34,933 nt of DNA from Flavobacterium sp. GTDB taxonomy: Bacteria > Bacteroidota > Bacteroidia > Flavobacteriales > Flavobacteriaceae. The stretch spans positions 1 to 34,933 of the forward strand of contig QQUG01000044.1 in the NCBI GenBank assembly GCA_008501705.1. The letters run 5' to 3'. The notes under the pieces were generated by a model. That model ran no database searches. It was not told where the DNA came from and saw nothing but the letters and a program-made list of their open reading frames with translations. Made by a program: the position numbers and the translations under genes. This document shows, in pieces, positions 7,976 through 18,854 of the stretch; within the stretch, counting starts at the first letter, position 1, and each line of letters opens with the position of its first letter.

Positions 7976-10204
7976 TATCCCTATTATAACAGTTCCCGTT
8001 ATATTTCTTCCCATATTTAAAATACCATCTGTCTTAAGTCGGGACAAATGCGAAATATATTCTTTGTTAAAGATATTAGTAACCGCCAATCTAAGATCTA
8101 CTGTGGCCTTATTGAGTTGCAGACTGGCACTGGCCCCCAAATTCACCAAACTATACCCACCGGTTCTAAGTTCGGAAGTGCTAGTCTTATCCTGATCCAT
8201 CACATTAAGTAATGTGGCAAAGGCTTCCCATTGCTTAAAGAACTTATTCGCTCCAAATTCAACACTTAGTGTATTGCGTATACTGTTGGCTGGTATTAAC
8301 GGCAGGCTCTCTCCATTGTCCATTTCGCCCGTCACGGTTTGGAAACTACTTTCAAGATGGAGCCAATCCAAGGGGTGCGGGTGCAAATGCAGTCCGAATT
8401 CACCTCCGTATAACTTGCTGTCGTCCTGCACATAGTTGTAAACAAAATTGTCGTCTATCATTTCTCCGGTAGGCAGAATGAAAATAAAGCTATCTACCAG
8501 GTTATAAAATCCATTCGCAAAGATCTCAACATGTTCGTTCCCGTATTCTAAAGATAGATCCAGTTGGAGGTTTTGTTCGTTATCCAGGTTGGGGTTACCC
8601 ACCTCGTAGCGGTTTGTTCCTTCGTGAACCCCATTGGAGGTAAGTTCGGCCAGGTTAGGCGCACGAAAACCGGAGGCAAGGTTAATACGCCCGGACAGCT
8701 GTTTAGTAATATCGAACTTAGCACCCAGCGCTGCATTAAAACTATTGAAATCGCGTTCCAGGGCGTGAATAAATAATTCTCCTTCGTCTGTAAACGCGGC
8801 ATCACTGTCCAGCTTCCGGATATCGTAACGCAAGCCCGCCTGTAAATCAATCTTTTCCAGGTGATAATGCGTCGTTCCCAATACTCCAACATCCACCACC
8901 GTAGCGTCTGGAATGAGTATTTCCTCTCCAAAGTTCTTGTTCTTCTGAAACATCCCCTGTACGCCCACTATGGTCTCGAACTTACCAAGATCGGGCAGAT
9001 TGTATTTCAGGTCGTAGTTGAGGGTGTTGAGTTTCATTTGAAGGGCAGGGCCTTCTTCTGGAGCTCCTTCTTCGTGTTCTTCAAATTCACGTCTGTCATT
9101 AAATATATATCCCAGTTTTACATCCAGGCTGGAATTATTGAAATAGTGGTTGTTCTCCAAACTGAGAATATGATTGTCGATCTCCTGGTAGGGTTCCATA
9201 GGTTTCTTTTCGGTGGATTGCACTCCTAATTCTTCCGGAATCCCAATATTGGCTCTGTTATAGTTGTACCGAAACGTACTTTTTATCTTATTGCCCTGAT
9301 AGCGTAGCCCCGTCTTCAGATCTGTTTCATTAAACCTCGAATTGGTGACCCGGACGCCGTTTCCCGCTTCGTAATCACTGTGAGCATCGTAGGCCACACG
9401 GGCCAGGAATTTTAATTTTTCCCCGGAGGTTTGTGCCCCGCCATTAAAACTATAACCTTGTGTATTCGAGAAGTAAGTAGCTGTGGCATCGGCGGTTGTT
9501 TTGCCAATACCGGCAAAAGGTTCGGGGTTGAAATACAACACTCCGCCCAGGGCATCGCTACCATATAACAGGGAAGCCGGCCCTTTAATTACTTCCACGC
9601 TGCCGGTACCTGAGGCATTAAGTCCTAAGCCATGTTCATCGCCAAATTGCTGATTTTCCAGCCTAACACCCTGGGCATACGTAAGTACCCGATTTGCGCT
9701 CAGGCCTCTTATTACCGGTTTGCCTATCCCCACTCCGGTACTAATACTTTCTACTCCGGCAATGGTTGTGATACCTTCAGATAGCGTAGTGGCTCCGGAT
9801 TTTGAAAGATCATCTACAGACACCCGCTCTACCTTCATCACGTTATCCCTTTGTAACTTATGAAAGGGTGCGGCGATAATAACCTGGGCCATTTCCACGG
9901 CGCTTTCTTCCATTTCAATATCGATGTTGAGCGACGTATTTTCTCCCGAAAAATTAAACTTTTCAGAATAGGTGGCGTATCCCAGAAAGGAGCATACCAC
10001 GGTAAAGGTACCCGAAGGGATTCCATTTAGTTCGTAATTCCCATCCAGATCTGTTTCGGTTCCTATTTCAAGTTGTGGGATATAGATTGCTGCCAAAAGG
10101 GGCTCGTTGCTACCCGCAGCGGTGACAGTTCCGCTTATGCTATTTTGAGACTTTGCCGTATATACAAACGTGCATATTAGCAAAGACATGTATAATGTTT
10201 TCAT
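7973..10204 (-). CDS. TonB-dependent outer-membrane receptor (possible zinc or metal uptake)
   Basis: 743 aa. Signal peptide MKTLYMSLLICTFVYTAKSQ, then a CarboxypepD_reg-like domain (about 21-105). The plug domain (about 115-230) includes GVGIGKPVIRGLSANRVL and GPASLLYGSDALGG. A 22-strand-type barrel follows. The barrel has an acidic, His-containing loop (REFEEHEEGAPEEGP) and HLHPHP, and near the C-terminus a typical TonB receptor segment (AVTNIFNKEY). The overall pattern is of the FepA/ZnuD type, so metal or metal-chelate import is plausible. The substrate is inferred from the His/Cys-rich protein encoded just upstream, not shown. It is the last gene of a four-gene run, 37 bp after the His-rich gene. 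Confidence 0.9.
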   Translation of the reverse strand: MKTLYMSLLICTFVYTAKSQNSISGTVTAAGSNEPLLAAIYIPQLEIGTETDLDGNYELNGIPSGTFTVVCSFLGYATYSEKFNFSGENTSLNIDIEMEESAVEMAQVIIAAPFHKLQRDNVMKVERVSVDDLSKSGATTLSEGITTIAGVESISTGVGIGKPVIRGLSANRVLTYAQGVRLENQQFGDEHGLGLNASGTGSVEVIKGPASLLYGSDALGGVLYFNPEPFAGIGKTTADATATYFSNTQGYSFNGGAQTSGEKLKFLARVAYDAHSDYEAGNGVRVTNSRFNETDLKTGLRYQGNKIKSTFRYNYNRANIGIPEELGVQSTEKKPMEPYQEIDNHILSLENNHYFNNSSLDVKLGYIFNDRREFEEHEEGAPEEGPALQMKLNTLNYDLKYNLPDLGKFETIVGVQGMFQKNKNFGEEILIPDATVVDVGVLGTTHYHLEKIDLQAGLRYDIRKLDSDAAFTDEGELFIHALERDFNSFNAALGAKFDITKQLSGRINLASGFRAPNLAELTSNGVHEGTNRYEVGNPNLDNEQNLQLDLSLEYGNEHVEIFANGFYNLVDSFIFILPTGEMIDDNFVYNYVQDDSKLYGGEFGLHLHPHPLDWLHLESSFQTVTGEMDNGESLPLIPANSIRNTLSVEFGANKFFKQWEAFATLLNVMDQDKTSTSELRTGGYSLVNLGASASLQLNKATVDLRLAVTNIFNKEYISHLSRLKTDGILNMGRNITGTVIIGI

Positions 10205-10241
10205 TGTTATTTATTTTGGTTATTACTGAATTTGATCAGGG

Positions 10242-10568
10242 TTAAACCAAAACGGGTGGGCCTCTTAGAGCACGGTAAGGTGAAAAGAAGTGACCTTCAG
10301 AATTTGTATTTCCGAAAGTGGATTTATAATTATCAGTAAAGTTGAAGACTTCGCTTTCTTCGATCGGATTAAAACTGAAGACCGAGAAGTGGAAATGACA
10401 AATGGAACAATCCAGTTGCGTTTCGTGGATATGGGTGCTGAAATCTGTACAGCTGGGGTGATTGTGGTTTTCAACCGCATGAACAAACTGAACCCCAGTT
10501 GGCAGCAATAAGGCTGCCACCAGCAGAAGTGATGCAAAAGAGTTCCTTATGTTTTCAGTGCTAATCAT
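10242..10568 (-). CDS. His/Cys-rich small exported protein upstream of the TonB receptor
   Basis: 108 aa. A hydrophobic segment (about 11-31, FASLLLVAALLLPTGVQFVHA) is a likely signal peptide or anchor. The mature part has clustered metal-binding residues: His35 and His37, Cys40, His46, His48, then CSICHFHF (Cys54, Cys57, His58, His60). The C-terminus is RGPPVLV; RGPP is a recurring ending in the small proteins that precede TonB receptors in Bacteroidota. It overlaps the DUF6787 gene by 4 bp (ATGA). The residues suggest binding of zinc or copper at the periplasmic face; the function is inferred. It resembles DUF2946-like short proteins only in general layout. Confidence 0.72.
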   Translation of the reverse strand: MISTENIRNSFASLLLVAALLLPTGVQFVHAVENHNHPSCTDFSTHIHETQLDCSICHFHFSVFSFNPIEESEVFNFTDNYKSTFGNTNSEGHFFSPYRALRGPPVLV

Positions 10569-10867
10569 TTCAGAAGAAATCCTAATCCAATTAATCGTAA
10601 CATCTTTTTCTCAAAATTCCAGAAAAATTCAAATTCGCCATACAACCATCCAAACAAAACTAATAAAACCTGGTAGATAGGGAAGATCAAAACAATACGA
10701 AGTGGCCAATAAAAGTAGCCCGCCATACTATCTCTGTGTATTCCAATAGCTTCCATAATAGGTCCGGCAACCTTTGCCGAACTGCTTCCAACCACAGCAA
10801 ATACAAGGAAGACAACAAACAATCTCCAATTACTTTCTATGTTCCAGCGCTCCTTTAGTTTCTTCAT
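10565..10867 (-). CDS. DUF6787 family membrane protein
   Basis: 100 aa with two hydrophobic segments (about 16-36 and 53-75). Diagnostic segments are KERWNIESNWRLFVVFLVFAV at the start, YWPLRIVLIFPIYQVLLVLFGW in the middle and FFWNFEKKM near the end. This matches the DUF6787 pattern of Bacteroidota. It overlaps both neighbours by 4 bp (ATGA), which indicates translational coupling with the DUF6146 and His-rich genes. Biochemical function unknown. Confidence 0.8.
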   Translation of the reverse strand: MKKLKERWNIESNWRLFVVFLVFAVVGSSSAKVAGPIMEAIGIHRDSMAGYFYWPLRIVLIFPIYQVLLVLFGWLYGEFEFFWNFEKKMLRLIGLGFLLK

Positions 10868-11301
10868 TGTTTGGGTCCCTGCCTGCCTCCGGTGAACGAC
10901 TGTTTGTATCGTTCCTGGAAGAACATCATATAATTGTATAAGAGATAGTTCACTTCGTAGCCGTAATCTACATCAAATTCGTAGTTGATCTCCTGCTGAT
11001 ATAAATTTGGATCGTACAGCTGAAAATTCTGAACCCGCCGGTTGTATTCTGTGACAAAAAGCCTGTTGCGGTTTTCGAGGAACGACTGACTGTAATACCC
11101 CTGCGGGGGTTGAGTGACAAGCCAATTGTTGAAGCCCAGGTCCATAATGATGATCTCATACTCCAGACTGTCATTGGCAATACGAACCGTATCCATTGTC
11201 TCCGAAGTGGATTCGGATGTATCGGATATTGCCGTCCTGCCAGAATCACAACTGTAGATCATGAGCGCAAAACCTAAAATTGCCAAGAAATATCTCATCA
11301 T
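10864..11301 (-). CDS. DUF6146 family lipoprotein
   Basis: 145 aa. The N-terminus MMRYFLAILGFALMIYSC ends in an acceptable lipobox (IYSC, Cys18). A Ser/Thr-rich linker follows, then a conserved domain (about 48-140) with DLGFNNWLVTQPP, YYSQSFLENRNRLFVTEYNRR and YGYEVNYLLYNYMMFFQERY, the pattern of DUF6146. It is the first gene of the four-gene run and overlaps DUF6787 by 4 bp. Function unknown; the conserved order with DUF6787 and a TonB receptor suggests an envelope role. Confidence 0.82.
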   Translation of the reverse strand: MMRYFLAILGFALMIYSCDSGRTAISDTSESTSETMDTVRIANDSLEYEIIIMDLGFNNWLVTQPPQGYYSQSFLENRNRLFVTEYNRRVQNFQLYDPNLYQQEINYEFDVDYGYEVNYLLYNYMMFFQERYKQSFTGGRQGPKQ

Positions 11302-11363
11302 TCAACTTTAAGGTAAAATTACGAAACACCCGATCTCTGTAGGATTTTTTAACGGCCTTTAAC

Positions 11364-11394
11364 AAAAAAACGCCTCCAACCGAAGTAAGAGGCG
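11364..11394 (-). terminator. terminator of the DUF937 gene
   Basis: On the minus strand the stem CGCCTC / GAGGCG (11371-11376 and 11389-11394) is followed by seven T (11364-11370). It sits 25 bp past the DUF937 stop codon and before the start of the DUF6146 operon. Confidence 0.8.
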
Positions 11395-11418
11395 CTCATC
11401 CATGTATTCACATTTAAT

Positions 11419-12051
11419 TTATCGTCCGAAGAGGCTTCCCAAAAGGCCGCCTTTCTTTTTGTTTCCACTAAAGACCATACCGGCAATATCGTCCACTACA
11501 CTGCCATCGCCATCACCATCAAGTAGCATCTCTATCATGGATTGAGACTTATTTTGCTGCTTACGTCCGCCCCCTAACATACCGCCAAGTAGGCCTTCTA
11601 TTCCACTGGGAGAGGATACGTTCTTCTGTTTTTTCTCTTTTCCGAGGTAAGCCAGGATCACCGGAGCGGCCACCTGAAGGATCTGCATCACCGAGTTGGA
11701 ATCCATCCCGGATTTCTTGGAAAGTGCACCAACCACATTGTCCTGAGAACCTCCCAGTACATGTCCTAATATCCCTAATCCATCTATTTTCTGATCTTCA
11801 GTAACACCACCTTCAAAAAATCCGCCAAGGTTGTCCAGCAGACTTCCATCGTGTTTGCTTTCCAGGGCTCCCATCAGGCCAGCAGCACCTTCCGGGCTTT
11901 TGGCGTTACGCTTCATCGCTCCCATGAGTAACGGAAGTGCCATTTGCACTACCTGAGCTGTTTTATCTTCAGGTTGTTTGGTTTCCCGGCTGGCACCACT
12001 TATGAGTTGCTTACCCAGGTCACCATTTAATAGATCTAAAATTCCTGCCAT
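11419..12051 (-). CDS. DUF937 domain protein
   Basis: 210 aa. Helical repeats rich in Gly, Leu and Ala include VVQMALPLLMGAMKRNAK, GLGILGHVLGGSQDNVVGALSKKSGM and ILQVAAPVILAYLGKEK, which is the DUF937 pattern. A low-complexity region (GLLGGMLGGGRKQQNKSQ) and an acidic DGDGDGSV, which looks like a calcium-binding or dockerin-like loop, come next. The basic tail is KKKGGLLGSLFGR. No signal peptide. Function unknown. It is a single gene with its own terminator, downstream of serA. Confidence 0.82.
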   Translation of the reverse strand: MAGILDLLNGDLGKQLISGASRETKQPEDKTAQVVQMALPLLMGAMKRNAKSPEGAAGLMGALESKHDGSLLDNLGGFFEGGVTEDQKIDGLGILGHVLGGSQDNVVGALSKKSGMDSNSVMQILQVAAPVILAYLGKEKKQKNVSSPSGIEGLLGGMLGGGRKQQNKSQSMIEMLLDGDGDGSVVDDIAGMVFSGNKKKGGLLGSLFGR

Positions 12052-12095
12052 TATTTACGTTTTTGGTTTAAACTCTCAATGTACTAAAAATACCG

Positions 12096-13052
12096 CTATG
12101 CAGGCTTTAAGATGGAAATGATCTGTGAGGCCAGTTCGGTACCAATTCTGTCCTGGGCTTCCTTAGTGGCTGCACCAATGTGGGGACTTAGAGAAAGTCT
12201 GCCATTCATCAACACTTTGATTGCCGGCGTGGGCTCGGTTTCGAAAGTGTCCAGTGCGGCAAAAGATAATTTTTCATTCTCCAGAGCCTCCAACAGAGCA
12301 TCCTCATCTATCACACCACCACGTGCTGCGTTAATGATGGCTGCACCCTGTTTCATCATCTCCATTTCTTTTTTACCAATTACGTAGTCCTTTTGAGCCG
12401 GCACGTGCAGGGTAACAAAATCACTTTGCTTTAGTACTTCTGAAATCGGTTCGGATTTAATATGAAAATTCAGCGACTGGCCATCGTAAAAATCCACGGT
12501 GATATTGGCCTCATCAACAAACATATCACTAGCCATCACACGCATGCCACATCCCAAAGCGATCTTGGCTACTTCCTGCCCAATCCTTCCGAAGCCAATA
12601 ATACCAATAGTTTTTCCGCGTAATTCGCGACCTCCGGCATAGGCTTTTTTAAGGTCCTTGAATTTACTATCACCTTCCAGCGGCATGTTTCTGTTTGCGT
12701 CGTACAGGAATCGGACCCCTCCATATAGATGAGCGAAAACCAATTCGGCCACCGAAGCAGAAGAAGCTGCCGGGGTGTTGATGACATGCAGTCCTTTGTC
12801 ACGAGCATATTCCACATCGATATTGTCCATACCCACTCCGCCACGACCAATGATCTTTAAAGTAGGGCAGGCATCGATCAATTCCTTTCGCGCTGTGGTA
12901 GCGCTACGAACCAACAATACATCTATCTGCTGTTCATTTATATAGTTTGCCAGTTGTTCCTGGGCGACCTTGGTTGTAATTACCTCAAATCCACCGGCCG
13001 ACAAGGCGTCGATACCGCTTTGAGAGATTCCATCATTCGCTAATACTTTCAT
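12096..13052 (-). CDS. serA: D-3-phosphoglycerate dehydrogenase (short form)
   Basis: 318 aa, a D-isomer-specific 2-hydroxyacid dehydrogenase. The NAD-binding motif is GFGRIG (153-158). Catalytic-site residues include Arg244 (NAARGG) and His291 (SPHIG). There is no C-terminal ACT domain, so this is the short type without the classical serine-binding regulatory domain. The neighbouring serC makes 3-phosphoglycerate oxidation, the first step of serine synthesis, the likely activity; other 2-hydroxyacid dehydrogenases share the fold. It lies 149 bp after serC on the same strand; the gap holds a decayed gene fragment. Confidence 0.88.
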   Translation of the reverse strand: MKVLANDGISQSGIDALSAGGFEVITTKVAQEQLANYINEQQIDVLLVRSATTARKELIDACPTLKIIGRGGVGMDNIDVEYARDKGLHVINTPAASSASVAELVFAHLYGGVRFLYDANRNMPLEGDSKFKDLKKAYAGGRELRGKTIGIIGFGRIGQEVAKIALGCGMRVMASDMFVDEANITVDFYDGQSLNFHIKSEPISEVLKQSDFVTLHVPAQKDYVIGKKEMEMMKQGAAIINAARGGVIDEDALLEALENEKLSFAALDTFETEPTPAIKVLMNGRLSLSPHIGAATKEAQDRIGTELASQIISILKPA

Positions 13053-13082
13053 GGTTCAATTATTAGTTTTAAATTCTAAATT

Positions 13083-13157
13083 TTAAATTTTTTCCTGGCT
13101 TCTTTTCTCAATTTTGATGATCTCGAGTGCAAAATTAAAGCTCTTTTCTTCAATCAT
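13083..13157 (-). pseudogene. N-terminal remnant of a four-helix-bundle (23S rRNA IVP-like) gene
   Basis: A 24-codon reading frame opens with MIEEKSFNFALEIIKI and soon stops. The opening closely resembles the start of the four-helix bundle/IVP-like proteins of Bacteroidota, which usually begin KSFxFAxxIVxLY and run to about 120 aa. The rest of the gene is missing. The frame is flanked by AT-rich TTTAA-type repeats on both sides (for example 13060-13090 and 13165-13200). This fits a decayed insertion between serC and serA. It is too short for the ORF track. The match is by recognition only. Confidence 0.45.
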
Positions 13158-13201
13158 GATGAATCACGATAAACTTAACAATCAACACTTAAAACTTAAA
13201 A

Positions 13202-14269
13202 TTAAGAAGTTCGTTCCGCTTCCCGCATCACATCCACTAAAACCTGAACGCTTTCCAGAGGAAGCGCATTGTACATGGATGCCCGGTAACCTCCAACACT
13301 TCGGTGGCCGTTTAGACCGTTTATACCGGCTTCTTTCCACATGCTGTCAAATTGTTCTTTTACACTCTCATCAGTGAGGTTAAAGGTTGCATTCATAGGA
13401 GAACGATCCTCTTTATTGGCAACAAATCCTTTAAATAATGGGTTTCTGTCAATTTCTGAATAGAGTAGATCGGCCTTTGTTTCATTTATTTTTTCCATGG
13501 AGGAGATACCTCCTTTTTCTTTGAGCCATTCCAGGGTAAGCATTGACACATAAACCGCAAAAACCGGAGGGGTGTTGAACATACTATCCTTTTCGAGATG
13601 CACTCGGTAGTCCAGCATGGACGGAATAGAGCGACTTACTTTGCCTAAAATATCTTCCTTGATCACTACCAAAGTAGTTCCGGAGGGTCCCATGTTCTTT
13701 TGAGCCCCTGCGTATATCAAACTAAATTTCGAGAAGTCCAGCTTTCTGGAGAATATATCACTACTCATATCGCAAACAACAGGGACATCGGTTTCTGGTA
13801 GTGATCTTAGTTGAGTTCCGAAGATGGTATTATTACTGGTACAGTGAAAATAATCCGCATCAGCAGGGATGGTATAGTTCTTAGGGATATAATTGAAATT
13901 AGCGTCCTTAGAAGAGGCCACTTCCATTACTTCACCAAACATTTTCGCCTCTTTTACGGCCTTGCTCGACCAGGTTCCGGTGTTGAGATACGCGGCCTTT
14001 GTTTCTAAGAGGTTGTACGATGCCATTAGAAACTGCATACTGGCACCCCCTTGAAGGAAGAGTGCTTTATATCCTTTATCTTGAAGTCCCAGATGTTCAA
14101 GCGCCAGGTTTTGAGCGTTTTCCATGATCTGGATAAACTCCTTCGAGCGGTGGGAGATCTCCATCACCGATAGCCCTATCCCGTTGTAATCCAGTACGGC
14201 CTGAGAAGCTTTCTCAAATACTTGCTGAGGTAAGATACAGGGGCCCGGGCTAAAATTATGTTTTTTCAT
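13202..14269 (-). CDS. serC: phosphoserine aminotransferase
   Basis: 355 aa, class V PLP aminotransferase. The start MKKHNFSPGPCILP, the segments GIGLSVMEISHRSKEF and FLQGGASMQF, and the PLP lysine Lys191 in YAGAQKNMGPSG are all diagnostic. It converts 3-phosphohydroxypyruvate and glutamate to phosphoserine, the second step of serine synthesis, and can serve in pyridoxal phosphate synthesis. Length and motifs are complete. It precedes serA on the same strand. Confidence 0.96.
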   Translation of the reverse strand: MKKHNFSPGPCILPQQVFEKASQAVLDYNGIGLSVMEISHRSKEFIQIMENAQNLALEHLGLQDKGYKALFLQGGASMQFLMASYNLLETKAAYLNTGTWSSKAVKEAKMFGEVMEVASSKDANFNYIPKNYTIPADADYFHCTSNNTIFGTQLRSLPETDVPVVCDMSSDIFSRKLDFSKFSLIYAGAQKNMGPSGTTLVVIKEDILGKVSRSIPSMLDYRVHLEKDSMFNTPPVFAVYVSMLTLEWLKEKGGISSMEKINETKADLLYSEIDRNPLFKGFVANKEDRSPMNATFNLTDESVKEQFDSMWKEAGINGLNGHRSVGGYRASMYNALPLESVQVLVDVMREAERTS

Positions 14270-14288
14270 GAGTGGATTTTTCAGGTTA

Positions 14289-14296
14289 CAAAGATG
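14289..14296 (-). promoter_or_regulatory. candidate -7 element for serC
   Basis: Minus-strand CATCTTTG differs by one base from the consensus TAnnTTTG, about 20 bp upstream of the serC start. A loose TTAC lies about 20 bp further up. The 162-bp gap before it holds nothing else recognisable. Confidence 0.35.
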
Positions 14297-14431
14297 TGAA
14301 GAAAGGGAATATTTTATGTAAATAAAATGACATTTATTAGGAAAACTATTAACAGGAAATCAACGAAATGCATTTCAGAAGAAATAAAGAAGAATGAGCC
14401 TCTTACATCTGCTGCCATTTAGTTCTATAAG

Positions 14432-15427
14432 TTACAAATTCAGCAGGAAGGAAACAGTATCCACCCCATCTGCATAATCCCAGAGTTGCGGCTTTTGAGC
14501 AGTTCCGAAAGGAATATCCTTTGCCGAAACGATTGCTTGTATATGTTCTTTATTTTCTGAAAGGTATTTCCGAAGCTCTTCCTCATTTTTATAATACTCG
14601 TAAAACACCACCGAAATAGGGGATGAAAAACCGCTGTCTTCCTTCAGTAATAAGAATTCGTTATCCAGCAGTTCTATATTACTCATCAGGTAGACCGCTT
14701 TATTATAATCGTAGTTGTTGATGTACTTGTTATTATTGATGATCTCTTTCCAGCCGAACATAGCATTAAAGAAGGGGTCGAAATTATAATCTTTGGGCAG
14801 GAAGAGTTTGGAGACATTACGGCAACCAAGTCCGAAATACCGAAAAATATCCTCCGCCAGGGCGTTAAGTTGTTCGGTAGTTTCATCCCCACTCAGAATA
14901 GCTACCGAATTCCGGTTTTTCCTGATGATATTGGGATACTTTCCGAAGTAATAATCAAAGTAACGAGCGGTATTATTACTGCCTGTGGCGATCACAGCAT
15001 CGAAATTGTTAAGCTTATCTTCGGTAAATTCGATCAATTGGGCAAAGTCCGGCTCGAACTCTACCAGTTTTTTGGCAAGAAAGGGGAGAAGTACCGTATC
15101 ATTGGAGGATAGCTTTGCCAGTACTTTATTTCCAGTGATCAGCACCGAGAGGAAGTCGTGAAATCCTACCAAAGGGATATTACCGGCCATCACAATGGCG
15201 ACAGTTTGTGGTTGCTTTTCAGGGATGCTGTAGGCAGACAACCATTTGTTTAGGTTCTCTTCGGTAAGCACTTCACTCCAGCCTTTAAGAGCGAAGACGA
15301 TATTTTCCCTGGTAAACCAGCCGTTATGGGCACTGGCAGAATTTATAACTTCTTTATTTTCAAGAATTTCAGAAGTAATAAAGCGCCCTAATTTCACAAA
15401 TCCGTTAATTCTTTGTTGTAATTGCAT
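14432..15427 (-). CDS. acyl-CoA reductase (LuxC-like)
   Basis: 331 aa, an aldehyde-dehydrogenase-fold protein of the LuxC family. Segments seen are [53 protein letters not shown] and the catalytic cysteine motif FGLGCRNVS (Cys202). LuxC-like reductases convert acyl-CoA or acyl thioesters to aldehydes with NADPH; the acyl chain is not predictable here. No luciferase genes are present. It lies next to serC and is divergent from a ferredoxin gene, an order I recognise from flavobacteria. No signal peptide. Confidence 0.85.
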   Translation of the reverse strand: MQLQQRINGFVKLGRFITSEILENKEVINSASAHNGWFTRENIVFALKGWSEVLTEENLNKWLSAYSIPEKQPQTVAIVMAGNIPLVGFHDFLSVLITGNKVLAKLSSNDTVLLPFLAKKLVEFEPDFAQLIEFTEDKLNNFDAVIATGSNNTARYFDYYFGKYPNIIRKNRNSVAILSGDETTEQLNALAEDIFRYFGLGCRNVSKLFLPKDYNFDPFFNAMFGWKEIINNNKYINNYDYNKAVYLMSNIELLDNEFLLLKEDSGFSSPISVVFYEYYKNEEELRKYLSENKEHIQAIVSAKDIPFGTAQKPQLWDYADGVDTVSFLLNL

Positions 15428-15434
15428 CTGGTGT

Positions 15435-15465
15435 TTGGAGTTCCCCTTTACAGGCCGTAAATTTG
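15435..15465 (+). promoter_or_regulatory. promoter of the ferredoxin gene
   Basis: TTG at 15435-15437, a 20-bp spacer, then TAAATTTG at 15458-15465. This matches the Bacteroidota primary-sigma pattern (TTG-N17-23-TAnnTTTG) exactly, 24 bp before the ferredoxin ATG. Confidence 0.75.
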
Positions 15466-15489
15466 CGCAAAGTTAGAAAAAGAAATGCT

Positions 15490-15840
15490 ATGGCAATTAT
15501 AATCACAGACGAATGTATCAATTGCGGTGCCTGCGAGCCGGAATGCCCGAATACGGCCATTTACGAAGGTGCTGACGACTGGCGTTATGCTGATGGTACA
15601 GACCTAAGCGGTGACCTTGTTTTACCCAACGGAAAGGCTGTTAATGCCGAAGAGGTCCAGGAGCCCGTGAGTGATGAGATCTATTATATAGTCCCGGATA
15701 AATGTACAGAATGTAAAGGATTTCACGAGGAGCCGCAGTGTGCCGCTGTTTGCCCTGTGGACTGCTGTGTTCCGGATGAGGACCACGTAGAAAGTGAAGA
15801 GACACTGCTAGCGAAACAGGCCTTTATGCATCACGATTAA
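15490..15840 (+). CDS. 4Fe-4S dicluster ferredoxin
   Basis: 116 aa from the ATG at 15490 ([15 protein letters not shown]). The track start at 15463 is rejected because it would place the start codon upstream of the likely transcription start. The first cluster motif is [12 protein letters not shown], the second [18 protein letters not shown]. This is an 8-iron YfhL-like ferredoxin with an insert between the clusters. It is probably an electron carrier for cytoplasmic reductases; its partner is unknown. It is divergent from the acyl-CoA reductase and converges with the next gene, whose stop lies only 5 bp away. Confidence 0.93.
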   Translation: MAIIITDECINCGACEPECPNTAIYEGADDWRYADGTDLSGDLVLPNGKAVNAEEVQEPVSDEIYYIVPDKCTECKGFHEEPQCAAVCPVDCCVPDEDHVESEETLLAKQAFMHHD

Positions 15841-15845
15841 GGAAG

Positions 15846-16223
15846 CTACTCCTTTTTAAAATACATATCCAGGAATTCCAGCCGTTTTGTTAACCAGGAG
15901 GTGATATACTCCAGTTCTTCCTCACGATCCGTTTGTGTCTTCCAGACCAATTCTTCTCGTTCGTAAATACCTGAGGTATCCAGTATATTATACGAATTAG
16001 CTTGTTCTAATGCTTTACCCGTTAGCGACCTGTTTCCAAACAGGACGGAATCTTCCTTCTTATTCTTTATTAGATCCAGATGCAGCTCACTCGGGTGCCA
16101 GACCAGCAGCTTATGTGTTGAATCTGCACCAAAGCGATCCGTATCTACCGATATATAGGGCGTCTTCTGGGCGGCTATAGACAGGCTTATGAAAAGGAAA
16201 GAAAAAACAAGGAAAGCTCTCAT
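15846..16223 (-). CDS. small secreted protein of unknown function
   Basis: 125 aa. A signal peptide (MRAFLVFSFLFISLSIAAQ) is followed by a polar, charged mature region with no Cys. Visible elements are a Tyr/Asp-rich start (TPYISVDTDRF) and a helical Glu/Lys-rich end (REEELEYITSWLTKRLEFLDMYF). No family recognised. It stands alone between the ferredoxin and katG. Confidence 0.65.
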   Translation of the reverse strand: MRAFLVFSFLFISLSIAAQKTPYISVDTDRFGADSTHKLLVWHPSELHLDLIKNKKEDSVLFGNRSLTGKALEQANSYNILDTSGIYEREELVWKTQTDREEELEYITSWLTKRLEFLDMYFKKE

Positions 16224-16352
16224 TGAGAATTGGGTATGGCACGTTACTTAAAGGCGAATAAGATATATAAAATGAAAGGAACGGTGGTGAATTGTTTGTC
16301 GAAACGAAGTATTATAAACGGAACCAATGATCGAATAAAACTTACATATTAA

Positions 16353-18659
<2,307 letters not shown>

Positions 18660-18693
18660 AGAATGGGAGAATATTTTATGAAAAAGAAAAATG

Positions 18694-18724
18694 AAAATGG
18701 CCCGGAGACGGGCCATTTTTTTTC
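18694..18724 (+). terminator. terminator of katG
   Basis: A 10-bp stem AAAATGGCCC / GGGCCATTTT (18694-18703 and 18710-18719) with a 6-nt loop, running into an uninterrupted T tract. It lies 34 bp after the katG stop codon. Confidence 0.9.
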
Positions 18725-18762
18725 AGAAAACAATGAGGTGATCTGGGCAATTATTTAATAGT

Positions 18763-18770
18763 TATTTTTG
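18763..18770 (+). promoter_or_regulatory. candidate -7 element of the two-component operon
   Basis: TATTTTTG matches TAnnTTTG, 84 bp before the kinase ATG. Only a CTG sits 17 bp upstream instead of TTG, so support is partial. The stretch 18771-18854 holds no gene. Confidence 0.4.
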
Positions 18771-18854
18771 CAAAATAGAAACGCTTAGGGATTTTCCGGT
18801 GTTTGCCTCTTAACCATAGGTGTAAATTTTCATCCTGTGAGATAATACCCAATA

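Noticed and set aside
8548-8931. 127-aa minus-strand frame inside the TonB receptor gene
   Set aside because: Alternate frame of the receptor; unusual Trp/Arg-rich composition typical of shadows.
10265-10537. 90-aa frame over the His/Cys-rich gene
   Set aside because: The other frame has the signal peptide, the metal-binding motifs and the ATGA overlap with its neighbour.
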